The position numbers and the translations under genes were made by a program. Positions 42,749-54,228 of a stretch of 64,000 bases of DNA are shown one piece after another. Under the pieces are notes generated by a model. The model was given only the letters and a program-made list of their open reading frames with translations. It was not told the origin of the DNA and searched no databases. The DNA comes from Atopomonas sediminilitoris (lineage in GTDB: Bacteria; Pseudomonadota; Gammaproteobacteria; Pseudomonadales; Pseudomonadaceae): NCBI RefSeq assembly GCF_022601735.1, contig NZ_JAKUMM010000005.1, positions 124,001 to 188,000 of the forward strand, written 5' to 3'. Every line of letters begins with the position of its first letter. Positions within the stretch are counted from its first letter, which is position 1.

Positions 42749-43219
42749 GTGAATATCAATGCAACTCTGATTGGCCAATCCGTAGCGTTCTTTGTGTTCG
42801 TGATGTTCTGCATGAAGTATGTATGGCCTCCGGTCATTCAGGCTCTGCAAGAGCGTCAGAAGAAGATCGCAGACGGCTTGGACGCTGCCAACCGTGCATC
42901 GCGTGATTTAGAGCTGGCTCAAGAAAAAGTGACCCAGCAACTGCGCGAAGCCAAGACTCAGGCAGCCGAAATCGTCGAGCAAGCGAAGAAAACCGCTAAC
43001 CAGATCGTCGAGGAATCTCGCGATCAGGCCCGTGCTGAAGGCGACCGCCTAAAAGCGCAGGCTAAAGCGGAAATCGAGCAGGAACTGAACCAAGTCAAAG
43101 ACGCCTTGCGCGCCCAATTGGGTAGCCTGGCTGTTGCTGGTGCGGAGAAGATCCTCGGCGCTTCCGTCGATCAAAATGCACATGCGGAGCTGGTCAACAA
43201 ACTGGCAGCCGAACTCTAA
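42749..43219 (+). CDS. atpF: ATP synthase F0 subunit b
   Basis: Peripheral stalk subunit, 156 residues: an N-terminal membrane helix ([20 protein letters not shown]) followed by a long charged coiled coil (about 30-140). It starts with GTG at 42749 after CGAGG. It joins F0 to F1 with subunit delta. Confidence 0.96.
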   Translation: MNINATLIGQSVAFFVFVMFCMKYVWPPVIQALQERQKKIADGLDAANRASRDLELAQEKVTQQLREAKTQAAEIVEQAKKTANQIVEESRDQARAEGDRLKAQAKAEIEQELNQVKDALRAQLGSLAVAGAEKILGASVDQNAHAELVNKLAAEL

Positions 43220-43231
43220 GCGGGGGCGACC

Positions 43232-43774
43232 ATGGCAGAACTGACCACACTGGCGCGTCCTTATGCTAAGGCGGCTTTTCAGCATGCAGTAAGCGTTCAA
43301 CAGCTGGGCCAATGGTCCAGCATGTTGTCGTTGACCGCAGCTGTAGCCGCTGACAGCACAATGCAAGCTTTTCTAAGCGCGCCTCAGATGACCGACGAGC
43401 AAAAGGCCCAAGCCTTTACGCAAGTCTGTGCTGAGCAGCTGGACGAAGCCGCACGCAACTTTGTTGGCGTGTTGGCGGAAAACAAGCGTCTGGCTTTGTT
43501 GCCGGAAATTGCAGCGCTGTTCGAGCAATACAAGGCTGAACAGGAACAGAGCGTTGACGTTGAGGTGACTTCCGCCTTTGCGTTGGGTTCTGACCAGCAA
43601 GACAAACTCGCCAAGGCACTCAGTGCAAGGCTCCGCCGGGAAGTGCGTATGCACACCAGCGAAGATGCCAGCCTGATCGGGGGCATTATTGTTCGTGCAG
43701 GGGATCTCGTCATTGACGGCTCCGTACGCGGCAAGATTGCTCAATTAGCCGAAGCGTTGAAATCAAGAGTTTGA
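43232..43774 (+). CDS. atpH: ATP synthase F1 subunit delta
   Basis: A 180-residue stalk subunit linking b to the alpha/beta head. Features are the start [14 protein letters not shown] and the C-terminal signature [21 protein letters not shown] good GGGGGCGACC stands before the ATG at 43232, and atpA follows after 11 bases. Confidence 0.96.
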   Translation: MAELTTLARPYAKAAFQHAVSVQQLGQWSSMLSLTAAVAADSTMQAFLSAPQMTDEQKAQAFTQVCAEQLDEAARNFVGVLAENKRLALLPEIAALFEQYKAEQEQSVDVEVTSAFALGSDQQDKLAKALSARLRREVRMHTSEDASLIGGIIVRAGDLVIDGSVRGKIAQLAEALKSRV

Positions 43775-43785
43775 AGGGGCTGAGC

Positions 43786-45330
43786 ATGCAGCAACTGAAT
43801 CCTTCCGAGATCAGTGACATCATCAAGCAGCGCATCGAGAAACTCGATGTGTCTTCTCAGGCGCGTAACGAAGGCACTATTGTCAGCGTTTCCGACGGTA
43901 TCGTCCGCATCCACGGCTTAGCCGATGCGATGTACGGCGAAATGATCGAGTTCCCAGGCGGCCTGTACGGCATGGCCATGAACCTCGAGCAAGACTCCGT
44001 AGGCGCCATTGTTTTGGGTAGCTACCTTGGTTTGGCCGAAGGTATGACCGCTAAGTGTACTGGCCGCATCCTTGAGGTGCCGGTTGGTCCGCAACTGCTG
44101 GGTCGTGTCGTCGACGCACTGGGTAACCCCATTGACGGTAAAGGCCCGCTGAACGCCGAAGCTACCGATGCGGTAGAAAAGGTTGCTCCGGGCGTGATCT
44201 GGCGTAAGTCGGTAGACCAGCCTGTACAGACTGGTTACAAGGCCGTTGACGCCATGATCCCAATCGGCCGTGGCCAGCGTGAGCTGATCATCGGTGACCG
44301 TCAGATCGGTAAAACCGCGATGGCGGTTGACGCGATCATTAACCAAAAAGACAGCGGCATTAAGTGTGTTTACGTCGCGATCGGTCAGAAGCAATCGACC
44401 ATCGCTAACGTAGTACGCAAGCTTGAAGAGCACGGTGCTCTGTCTAACACCATCATCGTTGCCGCCAGTGCGTCCGAATCAGCTGCTCTGCAGTTCATCG
44501 CGCCGTACTCGGGTTGCACCATGGGTGAATTCTTCCGCGACCGCGGTGAAGACGCACTGATCATTTATGATGATCTGTCCAAGCAGGCTGTGGCTTACCG
44601 CCAGATCTCCCTGCTGCTGCGCCGTCCGCCAGGCCGTGAAGCTTACCCAGGCGACGTGTTCTATCTGCACAGCCGTCTGCTGGAGCGCGCTTCGCGTGTT
44701 TCTGAAGAGTACGTTGAGCAGTTCACCAAGGGTGCTGTGAAGGGTAAGACCGGTTCGTTGACCGCTCTGCCAATCATTGAAACCCAAGCTGGTGACGTGT
44801 CTGCTTTCGTACCGACCAACGTGATTTCGATCACTGACGGTCAGATCTTCCTCGAATCTTCGCTGTTCAACGCAGGTATCCGTCCGGCCGTTAACGCCGG
44901 TGTATCGGTATCTCGTGTAGGTGGCGCGGCACAGACCAAGATCATCAAGAAGCTGTCTGGTGGTATCCGTACCGCTCTGGCTCAGTACCGTGAACTGGCG
45001 GCTTTCGCCCAGTTTGCTTCTGACCTGGACGAAGCCACCCGTAAGCAGCTTGAGCATGGTCAGCGCGTAACCGAGCTGATGAAGCAGAAGCAGTACGCGC
45101 CGATGTCCATCGGTCTGATGGCTGTCAGCCTGTTTGCCGCGGAAAAGGGCTTCCTGACCGACGTTGAGCTGGACAAGATTGGCTCGTTTGAAGCAGGCCT
45201 GTTGGCTTTCTTCGCACGCGAGAAGGCCGATCTGATCGCCAAGATCAACGAAGCGGGTGACTACAACAACGATATCGAAGCCGGCATTAAAGAAGGCATC
45301 GAGAAGTTTAAGGCCACCCAGACCTGGTAA
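43786..45330 (+). CDS. atpA: ATP synthase F1 subunit alpha
   Basis: Non-catalytic nucleotide-binding subunit, 514 residues from the ATG at 43786, the standard length; a TTG five codons earlier is in frame but unlikely. Walker A is [12 protein letters not shown] (about 170), and the family signature is [20 protein letters not shown]. The start [20 protein letters not shown] is typical. A GAAA-loop hairpin follows its stop. Confidence 0.98.
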   Translation: MQQLNPSEISDIIKQRIEKLDVSSQARNEGTIVSVSDGIVRIHGLADAMYGEMIEFPGGLYGMAMNLEQDSVGAIVLGSYLGLAEGMTAKCTGRILEVPVGPQLLGRVVDALGNPIDGKGPLNAEATDAVEKVAPGVIWRKSVDQPVQTGYKAVDAMIPIGRGQRELIIGDRQIGKTAMAVDAIINQKDSGIKCVYVAIGQKQSTIANVVRKLEEHGALSNTIIVAASASESAALQFIAPYSGCTMGEFFRDRGEDALIIYDDLSKQAVAYRQISLLLRRPPGREAYPGDVFYLHSRLLERASRVSEEYVEQFTKGAVKGKTGSLTALPIIETQAGDVSAFVPTNVISITDGQIFLESSLFNAGIRPAVNAGVSVSRVGGAAQTKIIKKLSGGIRTALAQYRELAAFAQFASDLDEATRKQLEHGQRVTELMKQKQYAPMSIGLMAVSLFAAEKGFLTDVELDKIGSFEAGLLAFFAREKADLIAKINEAGDYNNDIEAGIKEGIEKFKATQTW

Positions 45331-45337
45331 GCCGCAG

Positions 45338-45355
45338 CGGGGGCGAAAGCCCCCG
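45338..45355 (+). other. GAAA-loop hairpin between atpA and atpG
   Basis: CGGGGGC, GAAA, GCCCCCG: a perfect 7-base GC stem with a GNRA loop and no T-run. More likely an mRNA-stability or processing element than a terminator, since atpG follows 24 bases later. Confidence 0.6.
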
Positions 45356-45379
45356 GCTGTCTAAACCGATAGGTGATAC

Positions 45380-46240
45380 ATGGCAGGCGCAAAAGAGATT
45401 CGCACGAAAATTGCGAGCATCAAAAGCACGCAAAAGATCACTAGCGCCATGGAAAAGGTGGCTGTTAGCAAGATGCGCAAAGCACAATCGCGCATGTCTG
45501 CTAGCCGCCCTTACGCGGAGCGCATCCGTCAGGTGATTGGTCACCTGGCTAATGCCAACCCCGAATACCGCCACCCGTTTATGGTGGAGCGCGAAGTTAA
45601 GCGCGTTGGTTATATCGTGGTCAGCTCCGACCGTGGTCTGTGTGGTGGTCTAAATATCAACCTGTTCAAGTCGCTGGTCCGCGATATGTCTTCTTGGAAG
45701 ACACAAGGCGCGGAAATCGACCTGTGTGTGGTGGGTAGCAAGGGTGCTTCTTTCTTCCGTAACTACGGTGGCAACGTGGTGGCTGCGATTAGCCATCTCG
45801 GTGAAGAACCCTCGATCGGCGATCTGATTGGTAGCGTCAAGGTAATGCTCGACGCCTACTTGGAAGGTCGTATTGATCGCCTGTTCGTAGTGAGCAACAA
45901 GTTCATCAACACGATGACTCAGAAGCCTACCGTGGACCAATTGGTTCCGCTGGTAGCGGATGAAGATCAAGAGCTTAAGCATCACTGGGACTACTTATAC
46001 GAGCCCGACGCCAAGGCCATCCTCGATGGTTTAATGGTGCGCTACGTTGAGTCTCAGGTATATCAAGCTGTGGTTGAGAACAGTGCCTGCGAACAAGCCG
46101 CACGGATGATTGCAATGAAGAACGCAACCGACAACGCCGGTGATTTGATCAGCGATTTGCAGCTGGTCTACAACAAGGCGCGTCAGGCTGCGATTACCCA
46201 GGAAATCTCCGAGATCGTCGGCGGCGCTGCGGCGGTTTAA
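45380..46240 (+). CDS. atpG: ATP synthase F1 subunit gamma
   Basis: Central rotor shaft, 286 residues, with N-terminal ([20 protein letters not shown]) and C-terminal ([18 protein letters not shown]) coiled-coil halves. The ATG at 45380 has AGGTGATAC upstream. It turns inside the alpha/beta ring to couple proton flow with ATP synthesis. Confidence 0.97.
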   Translation: MAGAKEIRTKIASIKSTQKITSAMEKVAVSKMRKAQSRMSASRPYAERIRQVIGHLANANPEYRHPFMVEREVKRVGYIVVSSDRGLCGGLNINLFKSLVRDMSSWKTQGAEIDLCVVGSKGASFFRNYGGNVVAAISHLGEEPSIGDLIGSVKVMLDAYLEGRIDRLFVVSNKFINTMTQKPTVDQLVPLVADEDQELKHHWDYLYEPDAKAILDGLMVRYVESQVYQAVVENSACEQAARMIAMKNATDNAGDLISDLQLVYNKARQAAITQEISEIVGGAAAV

Positions 46241-46261
46241 GCACAGGTTTCAGTCTCTTAG

Positions 46262-47650
<1,389 letters not shown>

Positions 47651-47656
47651 TTGAGT

Positions 47657-47674
47657 GCGCCCGTTCGCGGGCGC
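47657..47674 (+). other. TTCG-loop hairpin between atpD and atpC
   Basis: GCGCCCG, TTCG, CGGGCGC: a perfect 7-base stem with a TTCG tetraloop and no T-run. Third tetraloop hairpin at an atp gene junction. Confidence 0.6.
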
Positions 47675-47692
47675 CTACTTGAGGCGAGTACT

Positions 47693-48118
47693 ATGGCTAT
47701 GACAGTCCACTGCGACATCGTTAGTGCGGAAGCGGAGATTTTCTCCGGGCTGGTCGAAATGGTCGTGGCGCACGGTAACTTGGGTGATCTTGGTATCGCT
47801 CCGGGCCACGCACCGCTGATCACCGACCTGAAGCCGGGTCCGATCCGTGTGATTAAGCAGGGCGGCGAAGCCGAGGTGATTTACATCTCCGGTGGCTTCC
47901 TTGAAGTCCAGCCGAACATGGTGAAGGTTTTGGCCGACACCGCCATTCGTGCCAGCGACATCGACGAGGCGGCTGCACAGCAGGCGCTGAAAGATGCCGA
48001 AAAAGCACTGAATGAGAAAGGCGCCGAGTTCGATTACGGTAATGCTGCTGCACAGTTGGCTGAGGCCGCTGCACAGCTGCGTACTGTTCAACAACTGCGC
48101 AAGAAGTTCGGCGGTTAA
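47693..48118 (+). CDS. atpC: ATP synthase F1 subunit epsilon
   Basis: Regulatory rotor subunit of 141 residues with the N-terminal beta sandwich ([40 protein letters not shown]) and a C-terminal helical pair that can inhibit ATP hydrolysis. The open frame extends 14 codons upstream, but those overlap the hairpin; the ATG at 47693 follows GAGGCGAG and matches the family. Confidence 0.96.
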   Translation: MAMTVHCDIVSAEAEIFSGLVEMVVAHGNLGDLGIAPGHAPLITDLKPGPIRVIKQGGEAEVIYISGGFLEVQPNMVKVLADTAIRASDIDEAAAQQALKDAEKALNEKGAEFDYGNAAAQLAEAAAQLRTVQQLRKKFGG

Positions 48119-48166
48119 GGTTTGCTCGAGCGTCAGCTCGGCAGCACTTCAACCTGCTGTAAGAAA

Positions 48167-48196
48167 GGGGTAGCCTTAACGGGCTATCCCTTTTTT
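48167..48196 (+). terminator. atp operon terminator
   Basis: GGGGTAGCC, TTAACG, GGCTATCCC followed by TTTTTT, with one mismatch in the stem. It closes the atp operon 49 bases after atpC. Confidence 0.85.
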
Positions 48197-48216
48197 ATTG
48201 TCTTTCTTCCACCTTT

Positions 48217-48232
48217 TGTTTCACGTGAAACC
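48217..48232. promoter_or_regulatory. parS-like site 3 upstream of glmU
   Basis: TGTTTCACGTGAAACC matches the general parS pattern TGTTNCACGTGAAACA at 15 of 16 positions. It ends five bases before the glmU ATG. Confidence 0.75.
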
Positions 48233-48237
48233 TACCT

Positions 48238-49599
48238 ATGACTCTTGAAGTGATTATTCTCGCGGCCGGCCAAGGCACGCGTATGCGTTCGGCACTGCCT
48301 AAAGTTCTGCATCCGGTGGCGGGTAAAGCCATGGTTGCCCATGCGATTGATGCCGCGCGCGCGCTTAACCCGAGCAAGATTCATGTGGTGATAGGTCACG
48401 GTGCCGAGTTGGTGCGTGAGCGCCACGCGGCGGACGATATTAATTTCGTGGTGCAGACCGAACAGCTCGGCACCGGCCATGCCGTGGCACAAGCGCAGCC
48501 GTTTGTTGATGCTGCGAGCACCGTGCTGGTGCTGTACGGCGATGTCCCGTTGATTCAGACCGCAACACTAGAGCGCTTGCTGACGCTAGTGTCTGCGCAG
48601 CAGATTGGACTGTTGACCGTTAACTTGGCCGATCCAACCGGCTATGGCCGCATCGTGCGTGATAGCGCCGGCGTAGTGCAGGCCATCGTTGAGCAGAAAG
48701 ATGCCAGCGAGGCGCAAAAGGCCATCTGTGAAGGCAATACCGGCATCTTAGCCATGCCGGCGGCGCGTCTTGGCGAGTGGTTAGGTCGTTTATCCAATAG
48801 TAATGCGCAAGGTGAGTATTACCTCACTGACGTCATCGCCATGGCCGTGGGCGATGGTTTGGTGGTAGCTACAGAGCAACCCAGCAGCGAGCAAGAAGTG
48901 CTGGGTGCCAATGATCGCGTGCAGTTGGCACAACTCGAACGCTTTTATCAGCAGCGCGAAACCGAAAAACTCATGCGTGCCGGTGCGACGTTGCTAGACC
49001 CGGCGCGCGTTGATGTGCGCGGCGAGGTCACGGTAGGCAAAGATGTCCTGATCGACGTCAACGTGATCCTGCAAGGGCGTGTCGAGTTAGCCGATGGCGT
49101 TGAAATTGGCGCGCATTGCGTACTCAAAGACTGTCGCATCGGTGCTGGGACGGTGGTTAAGCCATTCAGCCATATCGAGGGCGCACAATTGGCCGCGCAC
49201 TGCGATATTGGCCCGTATGCACGCTTACGTTCGGGAACAACGCTGGCGGACGGGGTTAAGGTCGGCAACTTCGTTGAAACCAAAAAAGCCCAGATTGCCG
49301 CAGGCTCCAAGGTGAATCACCTGTCCTACATCGGTGATGCTGAGGTGGGCACGAACTGCAACATTGGCGCCGGCACGATCACCTGTAACTACGACGGCGT
49401 GAATAAATTTAAAACCGTGTTGGGCAATGATGTGTTTATCGGCTCCAACAACGCCTTAGTAGCACCGGTCACCATTGGCCATGGCGCAACGACGGGGGCA
49501 GGGTCGACCGTCACCCAAGATGTGCCAGAGGCTAACCTTGCGGTAGGTCGCGCCAAGCAGCGCAATATCGGCAACTGGAAGCGTCCGAGTAAGCAATAA
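48238..49599 (+). CDS. glmU: Bifunctional UDP-GlcNAc pyrophosphorylase/GlcN-1-P acetyltransferase GlmU
   Basis: Makes UDP-N-acetylglucosamine for peptidoglycan and LPS. The 453-residue protein has the N-terminal uridyltransferase domain ([20 protein letters not shown]) and a C-terminal left-handed beta-helix of hexapeptide repeats ending with the acetyl-CoA site (ENCNIGAGT-like [15 protein letters not shown]). The start matches homologues, but no good ribosome site is visible because a parS-like palindrome fills the leader. Confidence 0.97.
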   Translation: MTLEVIILAAGQGTRMRSALPKVLHPVAGKAMVAHAIDAARALNPSKIHVVIGHGAELVRERHAADDINFVVQTEQLGTGHAVAQAQPFVDAASTVLVLYGDVPLIQTATLERLLTLVSAQQIGLLTVNLADPTGYGRIVRDSAGVVQAIVEQKDASEAQKAICEGNTGILAMPAARLGEWLGRLSNSNAQGEYYLTDVIAMAVGDGLVVATEQPSSEQEVLGANDRVQLAQLERFYQQRETEKLMRAGATLLDPARVDVRGEVTVGKDVLIDVNVILQGRVELADGVEIGAHCVLKDCRIGAGTVVKPFSHIEGAQLAAHCDIGPYARLRSGTTLADGVKVGNFVETKKAQIAAGSKVNHLSYIGDAEVGTNCNIGAGTITCNYDGVNKFKTVLGNDVFIGSNNALVAPVTIGHGATTGAGSTVTQDVPEANLAVGRAKQRNIGNWKRPSKQ

Positions 49600-49676
49600 C
49601 CGTCGCCCAACGCTTGCGACATTACCAGCACTTATGTTTTGATTCGCGCACTTAACTTACGAATCGAAACTTATCC

Positions 49677-50435
49677 ATGTCGAAACGCAACACAGCGCAA
49701 CGTCGCCACAACATTCTCGCCTTGGTTAATGACCAAGGTGAGGTGGCGGTGGATGCGCTGGCTGCGCGCTTTGACACCTCTGAAGTCACTATCCGCAAAG
49801 ATCTCGCTGAGCTGGAAAAGCTCGGGCTGTTATTGCGCCGTTACGGTGGCGCGGTCAGTTTGCCCAGCGAGTTGGTGCATGAACCCGTGGTGGCGCCGGC
49901 TAAGCTGCAGATCGCCCGTGCGGCGGCGCAATGCATTCGCGAACACAACCGCATCATTGTTGATTACGGCAGCACCACGGCAGCGTTGATCCCGGAACTG
50001 GCGCACAAGCGCGGCTTGTTGGTGATGACCAATTCGCTGGCGGTAGCCAATGCCCTGCGCGAGTTGGAAAACGAGCCTACTTTATTAATGAGCGGCGGCA
50101 CTTGGGATGCACATTCCGAGTCCTTTCAAGGTCAAGTGGCCGAACAAGTGCTGCGTTCGTACGATTTTGATCAGCTGTTTATCGGCGCCGATGGCATTGA
50201 TTTGCAGCGTGGTACGACCACGTTCAATGAACTCTTAGGCCTATCGCGCGTGATGGCCGAAGTGGCGCGGGAAGTGGTGGTGATGGCTGACTCGAGCAAG
50301 ATCGGCCGCAAAATACCCAATCTGGAGTTGCCGTGGGCCGGCATCCAGACCTTGATTACCGATGCCGGTATTACCCCTGCGGCGGCGGAGCAAATCCGCA
50401 GTCACGGGGTGAAGTTAATCATCGCCGGTGCATAA
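49677..50435 (+). CDS. glmR: DeoR-family regulator GlmR
   Basis: DeoR-type repressor of 252 residues. The N-terminal helix-turn-helix (about 8-60: RRHNILALVNDQGEVAVDAL, SEVTIRKDLAELEKLGLLLR) is followed by a sugar-phosphate sensing domain (IIVDYGSTTAALIPELA, FIGADGIDLQRGTTTFNE). Its position between glmU and glmS matches the pseudomonad gene called glmR, which affects amino-sugar supply. glmS follows 13 bases later. Confidence 0.88.
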   Translation: MSKRNTAQRRHNILALVNDQGEVAVDALAARFDTSEVTIRKDLAELEKLGLLLRRYGGAVSLPSELVHEPVVAPAKLQIARAAAQCIREHNRIIVDYGSTTAALIPELAHKRGLLVMTNSLAVANALRELENEPTLLMSGGTWDAHSESFQGQVAEQVLRSYDFDQLFIGADGIDLQRGTTTFNELLGLSRVMAEVAREVVVMADSSKIGRKIPNLELPWAGIQTLITDAGITPAAAEQIRSHGVKLIIAGA

Positions 50436-50448
50436 CAGGAGCTAAACC

Positions 50449-52284
50449 ATGTGTGGAATTGTCGGCGCCATTGGCGAACGTAACGTCAGCGCGATCCTGA
50501 TTGAAGGCTTAAAGCGCCTAGAGTATCGCGGCTATGACAGTGCTGGCGTGGCGCTGATTGATGAGGCGAGCGTGCTCAAGCGCTTGCGCCGCGCAGGCAA
50601 GGTGGCAGAGTTAGAAAATGCGCTAAGCCACAGCCCACTGCCGGGCCACATCGGTATCGCCCACACCCGTTGGGCTACCCACGGCGTACCCAATGAAACC
50701 AATGCGCACCCACATTTCTCTGGGGACAGCTTGGCGGTGGTGCATAACGGCATCATTGAGAATCACGAAGTGCTGCGCGATGAGCTAACCGCGTTGGGTT
50801 ACGTGTTTGTCTCGCAGACCGATACCGAAGTGATCGTGCACCTGTTGAACCACAAATTGAAGCAACTGGGCGACCTGACCAGCGCACTCAAGGCTGCGGT
50901 GCAGGAGTTGCACGGCGCTTATGGCTTGGCGGTGATCTCGGCGGCGCAACCCGATCGTTTGCTCGCTGCGCGTAGCGGCAGTCCACTGGTGATTGGCTTA
51001 GGCATTGGTGAAAACTTCCTCGCCTCCGATCCACTCGCCCTGCGCCAAGTGACCGACCGCTTTGTTTATCTCGAAGAAGGGGACATCGTCGAGCTGCATC
51101 GTGATTCCGTGCAACTGTGGGACAGCGCCGGTGCCGTGGTAGAGCGCGACGTCGTGCAGTTCAACGAGGGCGCTGAAGCGGCTGATAAAGGCAACTACCG
51201 CCACTACATGCTCAAGGAAATCCACGAGCAACCCGCCGTCGTGCAGCGCACCCTAGAAGGGCGCTTGGGCAAGCAACAAGTTCTCAGCAGCGCCTTTGGT
51301 GCCGAGGCAGAAGCGCTGTTTAAGCAAGTCAAAAGCGTACAAATCATCGCCTGCGGTACCAGTTATCACGCCGGCATGGTGGCGCGTTATTGGTTGGAGG
51401 ATTTGGCCAAAGTACCGTGCCAAGTCGAGGTGGCCAGTGAATACCGTTACCGCCCCGTGGTGGTGCAAGACGGCACCTTGTTCCTCACCATCAGCCAATC
51501 GGGTGAAACGGCCGACACCTTGGCAGCGCTGCGTATGGCTAAAGAGCTGAACTACTTGGCCAGTCTAACCATCTGTAACGTCGGCACCAGCTCCTTGGTC
51601 CGCGAGTCAGATTTGGCCCTGCTAACCAACGCAGGCCCTGAGATTGGCGTAGCCTCGACCAAAGCCTTCACCACCCAGTTGGTGGGCTTGCAGTTACTCA
51701 CCTTGGCCTTGGCGCAATTACGCGGCGCTTTGCCTGTGGCACGCATTGCCGAGTTAGTCGACGGCTTGCGTCAGTTGCCCAGCAAGTTGGAAGAAGCCTT
51801 GGCCATGGACAACGAGGTGGAGGCCATCAGTCAGCGCTTTGCCGAGAAGCATCACACCCTGTTCTTGGGGCGCGGCACGCAATACCCGGTGGCGATGGAA
51901 GGCGCGCTCAAGCTCAAAGAAATCTCCTACATCCATGCCGAAGCCTACCCGGCGGGCGAGCTGAAACATGGCCCCTTGGCACTGGTCGATAGCGACATGC
52001 CAGTGGTGACCGTCGCACCGAATAACGAACTGGTAGAAAAGCTCAAATCCAACCTGCAAGAAGTCCGCGCGCGCGGCGGTGAGTTGATTGTGTTTGCCGA
52101 TGAGCGAGCCGGCATGCGCAATGAAGAGGGCAGCAGCGTGATCGCCATGCCGCACATCGACGACATCCTCGCGCCGATTTTGTACACCGTGCCGTTGCAG
52201 TTGTTGTCGTATCACGTGGCGGTGCTCAAGGGCACAGATGTGGATCAGCCACGCAATTTGGCTAAGAGCGTGACGGTGGAGTAA
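50449..52284 (+). CDS. glmS: Glucosamine-6-phosphate synthase (isomerizing) GlmS
   Basis: Converts fructose-6-phosphate and glutamine to glucosamine-6-phosphate. The 611-residue enzyme has the N-terminal Cys2 nucleophile ([14 protein letters not shown]), the glutaminase motif [13 protein letters not shown], and two SIS domains ([37 protein letters not shown]). The C-terminus [13 protein letters not shown] is the conserved sequence whose DNA is recognised by Tn7 TnsD. Confidence 0.98.
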   Translation: MCGIVGAIGERNVSAILIEGLKRLEYRGYDSAGVALIDEASVLKRLRRAGKVAELENALSHSPLPGHIGIAHTRWATHGVPNETNAHPHFSGDSLAVVHNGIIENHEVLRDELTALGYVFVSQTDTEVIVHLLNHKLKQLGDLTSALKAAVQELHGAYGLAVISAAQPDRLLAARSGSPLVIGLGIGENFLASDPLALRQVTDRFVYLEEGDIVELHRDSVQLWDSAGAVVERDVVQFNEGAEAADKGNYRHYMLKEIHEQPAVVQRTLEGRLGKQQVLSSAFGAEAEALFKQVKSVQIIACGTSYHAGMVARYWLEDLAKVPCQVEVASEYRYRPVVVQDGTLFLTISQSGETADTLAALRMAKELNYLASLTICNVGTSSLVRESDLALLTNAGPEIGVASTKAFTTQLVGLQLLTLALAQLRGALPVARIAELVDGLRQLPSKLEEALAMDNEVEAISQRFAEKHHTLFLGRGTQYPVAMEGALKLKEISYIHAEAYPAGELKHGPLALVDSDMPVVTVAPNNELVEKLKSNLQEVRARGGELIVFADERAGMRNEEGSSVIAMPHIDDILAPILYTVPLQLLSYHVAVLKGTDVDQPRNLAKSVTVE

Positions 52285-52312
52285 GGCAGCGACTGGAGTT
52301 GGTCTGCCAAGC
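52245..52312 (+). other. attTn7 target, apparently empty
   Basis: The 3' end of glmS is the known recognition site for Tn7-like transposons, which insert about 25 bases past the stop. No Tn7 end sequence or tns gene is seen downstream, so the site looks unoccupied. Confidence 0.5.
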
Positions 52313-52562
52313 GGCGCGCTTTTACGTTGTAGGGTTAGGCCGATTGCCGAGTTTGCGGAGCCTTCTTGTTTCGTCCAAGAGGGGCAAAATCAGTGCCCCA
52401 CGTTACACGCTGATAGGTAGTTTAAAAATTGAGGTATCTCAGGGGCTGCCAATCAATTCATACGTCCCCATGCAGCCTTGGCAGAGCGAGGCGGTGACAA
52501 GGGATTCCGATGGTGGGTCTTTAGCCTCGCAGCAGACTGGAGCCACGTGTTATGCGTGTACT
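52313..52562. other. Gene-free stretch downstream of glmS
   Basis: No open gene is supported. A hairpin GGGGCA, AAATCAG, TGCCCC (52381-52399) without a T-run could slow transcription after glmS. The rest shows no recognisable repeat or RNA. Confidence 0.5.
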
Positions 52563-52775
52563 TCAGTCCGCATTGTCGTCGCGTTTCAAGAGGTACCCCA
52601 GCCAAGCGGGCAGATACTCACGTCCGAAATACATGAGCGCCACACCCGCAAAAATCAGCACCCAAGATGAGGCTGGGGTCAATCGGCTGCCTTCCTGTAG
52701 CTCCGACTGGAAGATTATCGAGAGTAGCCCGATAGCAAAGAACACGATTCCAAACCATCCGGAGAAAAACCTCAT
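52563..52775 (-). CDS. Small two-helix membrane protein, unknown
   Basis: A 70-residue protein starting MRFFSGWFGIVFFAIGLLSI and containing a second hydrophobic stretch SSWVLIFAGVALMYFG, with a charged tail KRDDNAD. GGAG lies five bases before the ATG at 52775, which is preferred over a frame extension of 22 codons. No family was recognised. It is divergent from the cytochrome c gene. Confidence 0.6.
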   Translation of the reverse strand: MRFFSGWFGIVFFAIGLLSIIFQSELQEGSRLTPASSWVLIFAGVALMYFGREYLPAWLGYLLKRDDNAD

Positions 52776-52877
52776 ACGCTCTCCATAAAAGGCATAACGC
52801 CTAACTACCTGTAAAAACGGTGGTGTTGTTTTACACCACAATTACCATTCGTGCGTGGCCTATCAGCCACCCCATCC

Positions 52878-52908
52878 TTGACCTTGCCGTAAGGGCAAGC
52901 CCCACAGT
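52878..52908 (+). promoter_or_regulatory. CueR-like (MerR-family) promoter
   Basis: TTGACC is followed after 19 bases by CACAGT, and the spacer holds the dyad CTTGCC-GTAAG-GGCAAG. A 19-base spacer with a dyad between -35 and -10 is the MerR-family hallmark, and the wording is close to the CueR boxes of copA and cueO. The -10 is poor. It reads toward the cytochrome c gene. Confidence 0.6.
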
Positions 52909-52934
52909 GCTGGTTTTTAGGTAGGAGTAACAGC

Positions 52935-53618
52935 ATGCGCAAAATCGTCGCGACTTTGGTAGTGGCTGGGGTTGCCGTGAGTGCGGCGGTGCTGGGGGTG
53001 GTGTATTCGGGGATGATTAATGTCGGCGCCGACGATCCGCACAGCGATGTGGTGCATCGTTTATTAGAGGTGGCGCGCGAGCGATCGGTGGCGCGGCGGG
53101 CAGCCGATATTGTGGTGCCGCCGCTCGATGATGCGGCGTTGGTGGTGCAGGGCGCGGGTAACTATCAAGCCATGTGCATTGGTTGTCATTTGGCCCCGGG
53201 TCTGGCGCAGACTGAGTTGAATCAAGCCCTGTATCCGGCGCCGCCGAATTTGGCGTTGGCTACAAGCCGTCGCGATCCGGCGCAAAGTTTTTGGATCATC
53301 AAGCACGGCATCAAAGCCAGCGGCATGCCGGCGTGGGGCAAGAGCATGGCCGATGAGTACATCTGGGGCATGGTCGCGCTGATGCAGCGGTTGCCTACGC
53401 TCACGCCTGCCGAATACCAAGCGCTGGTGGCGCAAAGTGCAGGTCATCAGCATGGTGGCGGTGAAAGTGCGATGCACGATCACACCGGTAGCCATCACCC
53501 GCAAGCCGAGCAGGATGAGCACGCCGGCCATGCCGTCGCGCCCACGGCAGAAGCCCCCGAGCCTGCGCAAAATCCTGAACAACATATCCATCCAGACGGT
53601 AAGCTGCATCAGCATTAA
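52935..53618 (+). CDS. Periplasmic c-type cytochrome with His-rich tail
   Basis: A 227-residue exported protein. Residues 5-27 form an uncleaved anchor or signal (VATLVVAGVAVSAAVLGVVY). The haem-binding motif is CIGCH (81-85) and the probable axial Met is Met131 in SGMPAWG. Residues 171-227 hold 12 histidines (HQH, HDH, SHH, HIH types), a likely metal-binding tail. GGTAGGAG precedes the ATG. With a CueR-like promoter just upstream, a copper-linked role is plausible but unproven. Confidence 0.8.
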   Translation: MRKIVATLVVAGVAVSAAVLGVVYSGMINVGADDPHSDVVHRLLEVARERSVARRAADIVVPPLDDAALVVQGAGNYQAMCIGCHLAPGLAQTELNQALYPAPPNLALATSRRDPAQSFWIIKHGIKASGMPAWGKSMADEYIWGMVALMQRLPTLTPAEYQALVAQSAGHQHGGGESAMHDHTGSHHPQAEQDEHAGHAVAPTAEAPEPAQNPEQHIHPDGKLHQH

Positions 53619-53655
53619 GCGGCGCTAGAGCGCTGTTATCTCGCGCGGAGGCCTT

Positions 53656-54006
53656 ATGTTGTACCTGCTGAGTAAATACGCCATCACTGCCTTGGTGGTG
53701 GTGCTGGTGTCGGAGCTGGCCAAGCGTAGCGACAAGCTCGGTGGCTTGGTCGCTGCGTTGCCGTTGGTCACGCTGCTGACGTTGATTTGGCTGTACGTCG
53801 AGCAGCAGCCGCTGAGCAAGATCGAGAACCATGCGTGGTACACCTTCTGGTATGTGCTGCCGACCTTGCCGATGTTTTTGCTGTTCCCTTTCCTATTGCC
53901 GCGTTTGGGGTTTTGGCTGGCATTGCTGGCTTGCTGCGTGGTGACCGTGCTGTGCTTTGCGCTGTTGGCGTGGCTGCTGAAGCCGTGGGGCATTGTGCTG
54001 TACTGA
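53656..54006 (+). CDS. DUF3147-like membrane protein
   Basis: A 116-residue hydrophobic protein with four membrane segments and the family-like start LSKYAITALVVVLVSELAKR, then LGGLVAALPLVTLLTLIWLY. Function is unknown. GCGGAGG stands before the ATG at 53656. It lies 37 bases after the cytochrome gene and may share its transcript. Confidence 0.7.
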   Translation: MLYLLSKYAITALVVVLVSELAKRSDKLGGLVAALPLVTLLTLIWLYVEQQPLSKIENHAWYTFWYVLPTLPMFLLFPFLLPRLGFWLALLACCVVTVLCFALLAWLLKPWGIVLY

Positions 54007-54007
54007 C

Positions 54008-54055
54008 TGGCGGATTTTCGCCAGCTTGACGGTGGCTAATGGCGGATTTTCGCCA
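54008..54055. repeat. Two copies of a 16-base hairpin
   Basis: TGGCGGATTTTCGCCA occurs at 54008-54023 and again at 54040-54055. Each copy folds as GGCG/CGCC around a short AT loop. They lie right after the membrane-protein stop and may act as a double terminator or a small repeat. Confidence 0.6.
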
Positions 54056-54228
54056 AAACTTGCGTGCGATCAAGGCGCAAAGCATGCCGTGCAACAAGCT
54101 GTGACGCTGGCTTATCGCCGATGGCGGGCCGCCGCGCACGGATCTACGTTGTGTTGACGGCCTTGGCACAACCCCTGCAATACCTGTGGTGTCGAACAAC
54201 AAATCCAACACGACAGGGAGAAGCCCCC

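Noticed and set aside
44479-45057. 192-codon minus-strand open frame
   Set aside because: Antisense to atpA, a certain gene; Thr/Arg-rich composition is typical of shadows.
49600-49676. Terminator after glmU
   Set aside because: No stem with a T-run was found; glmU, glmR and glmS may be read through together.
50436-50448. glmS ribozyme or riboswitch
   Set aside because: Only 13 bases separate glmR and glmS, so no ribozyme fits; the class is typical of Gram-positive bacteria.
52285-52562. Tn7-like insertion after glmS
   Set aside because: No Tn7 end repeats or transposition genes follow the attachment site.
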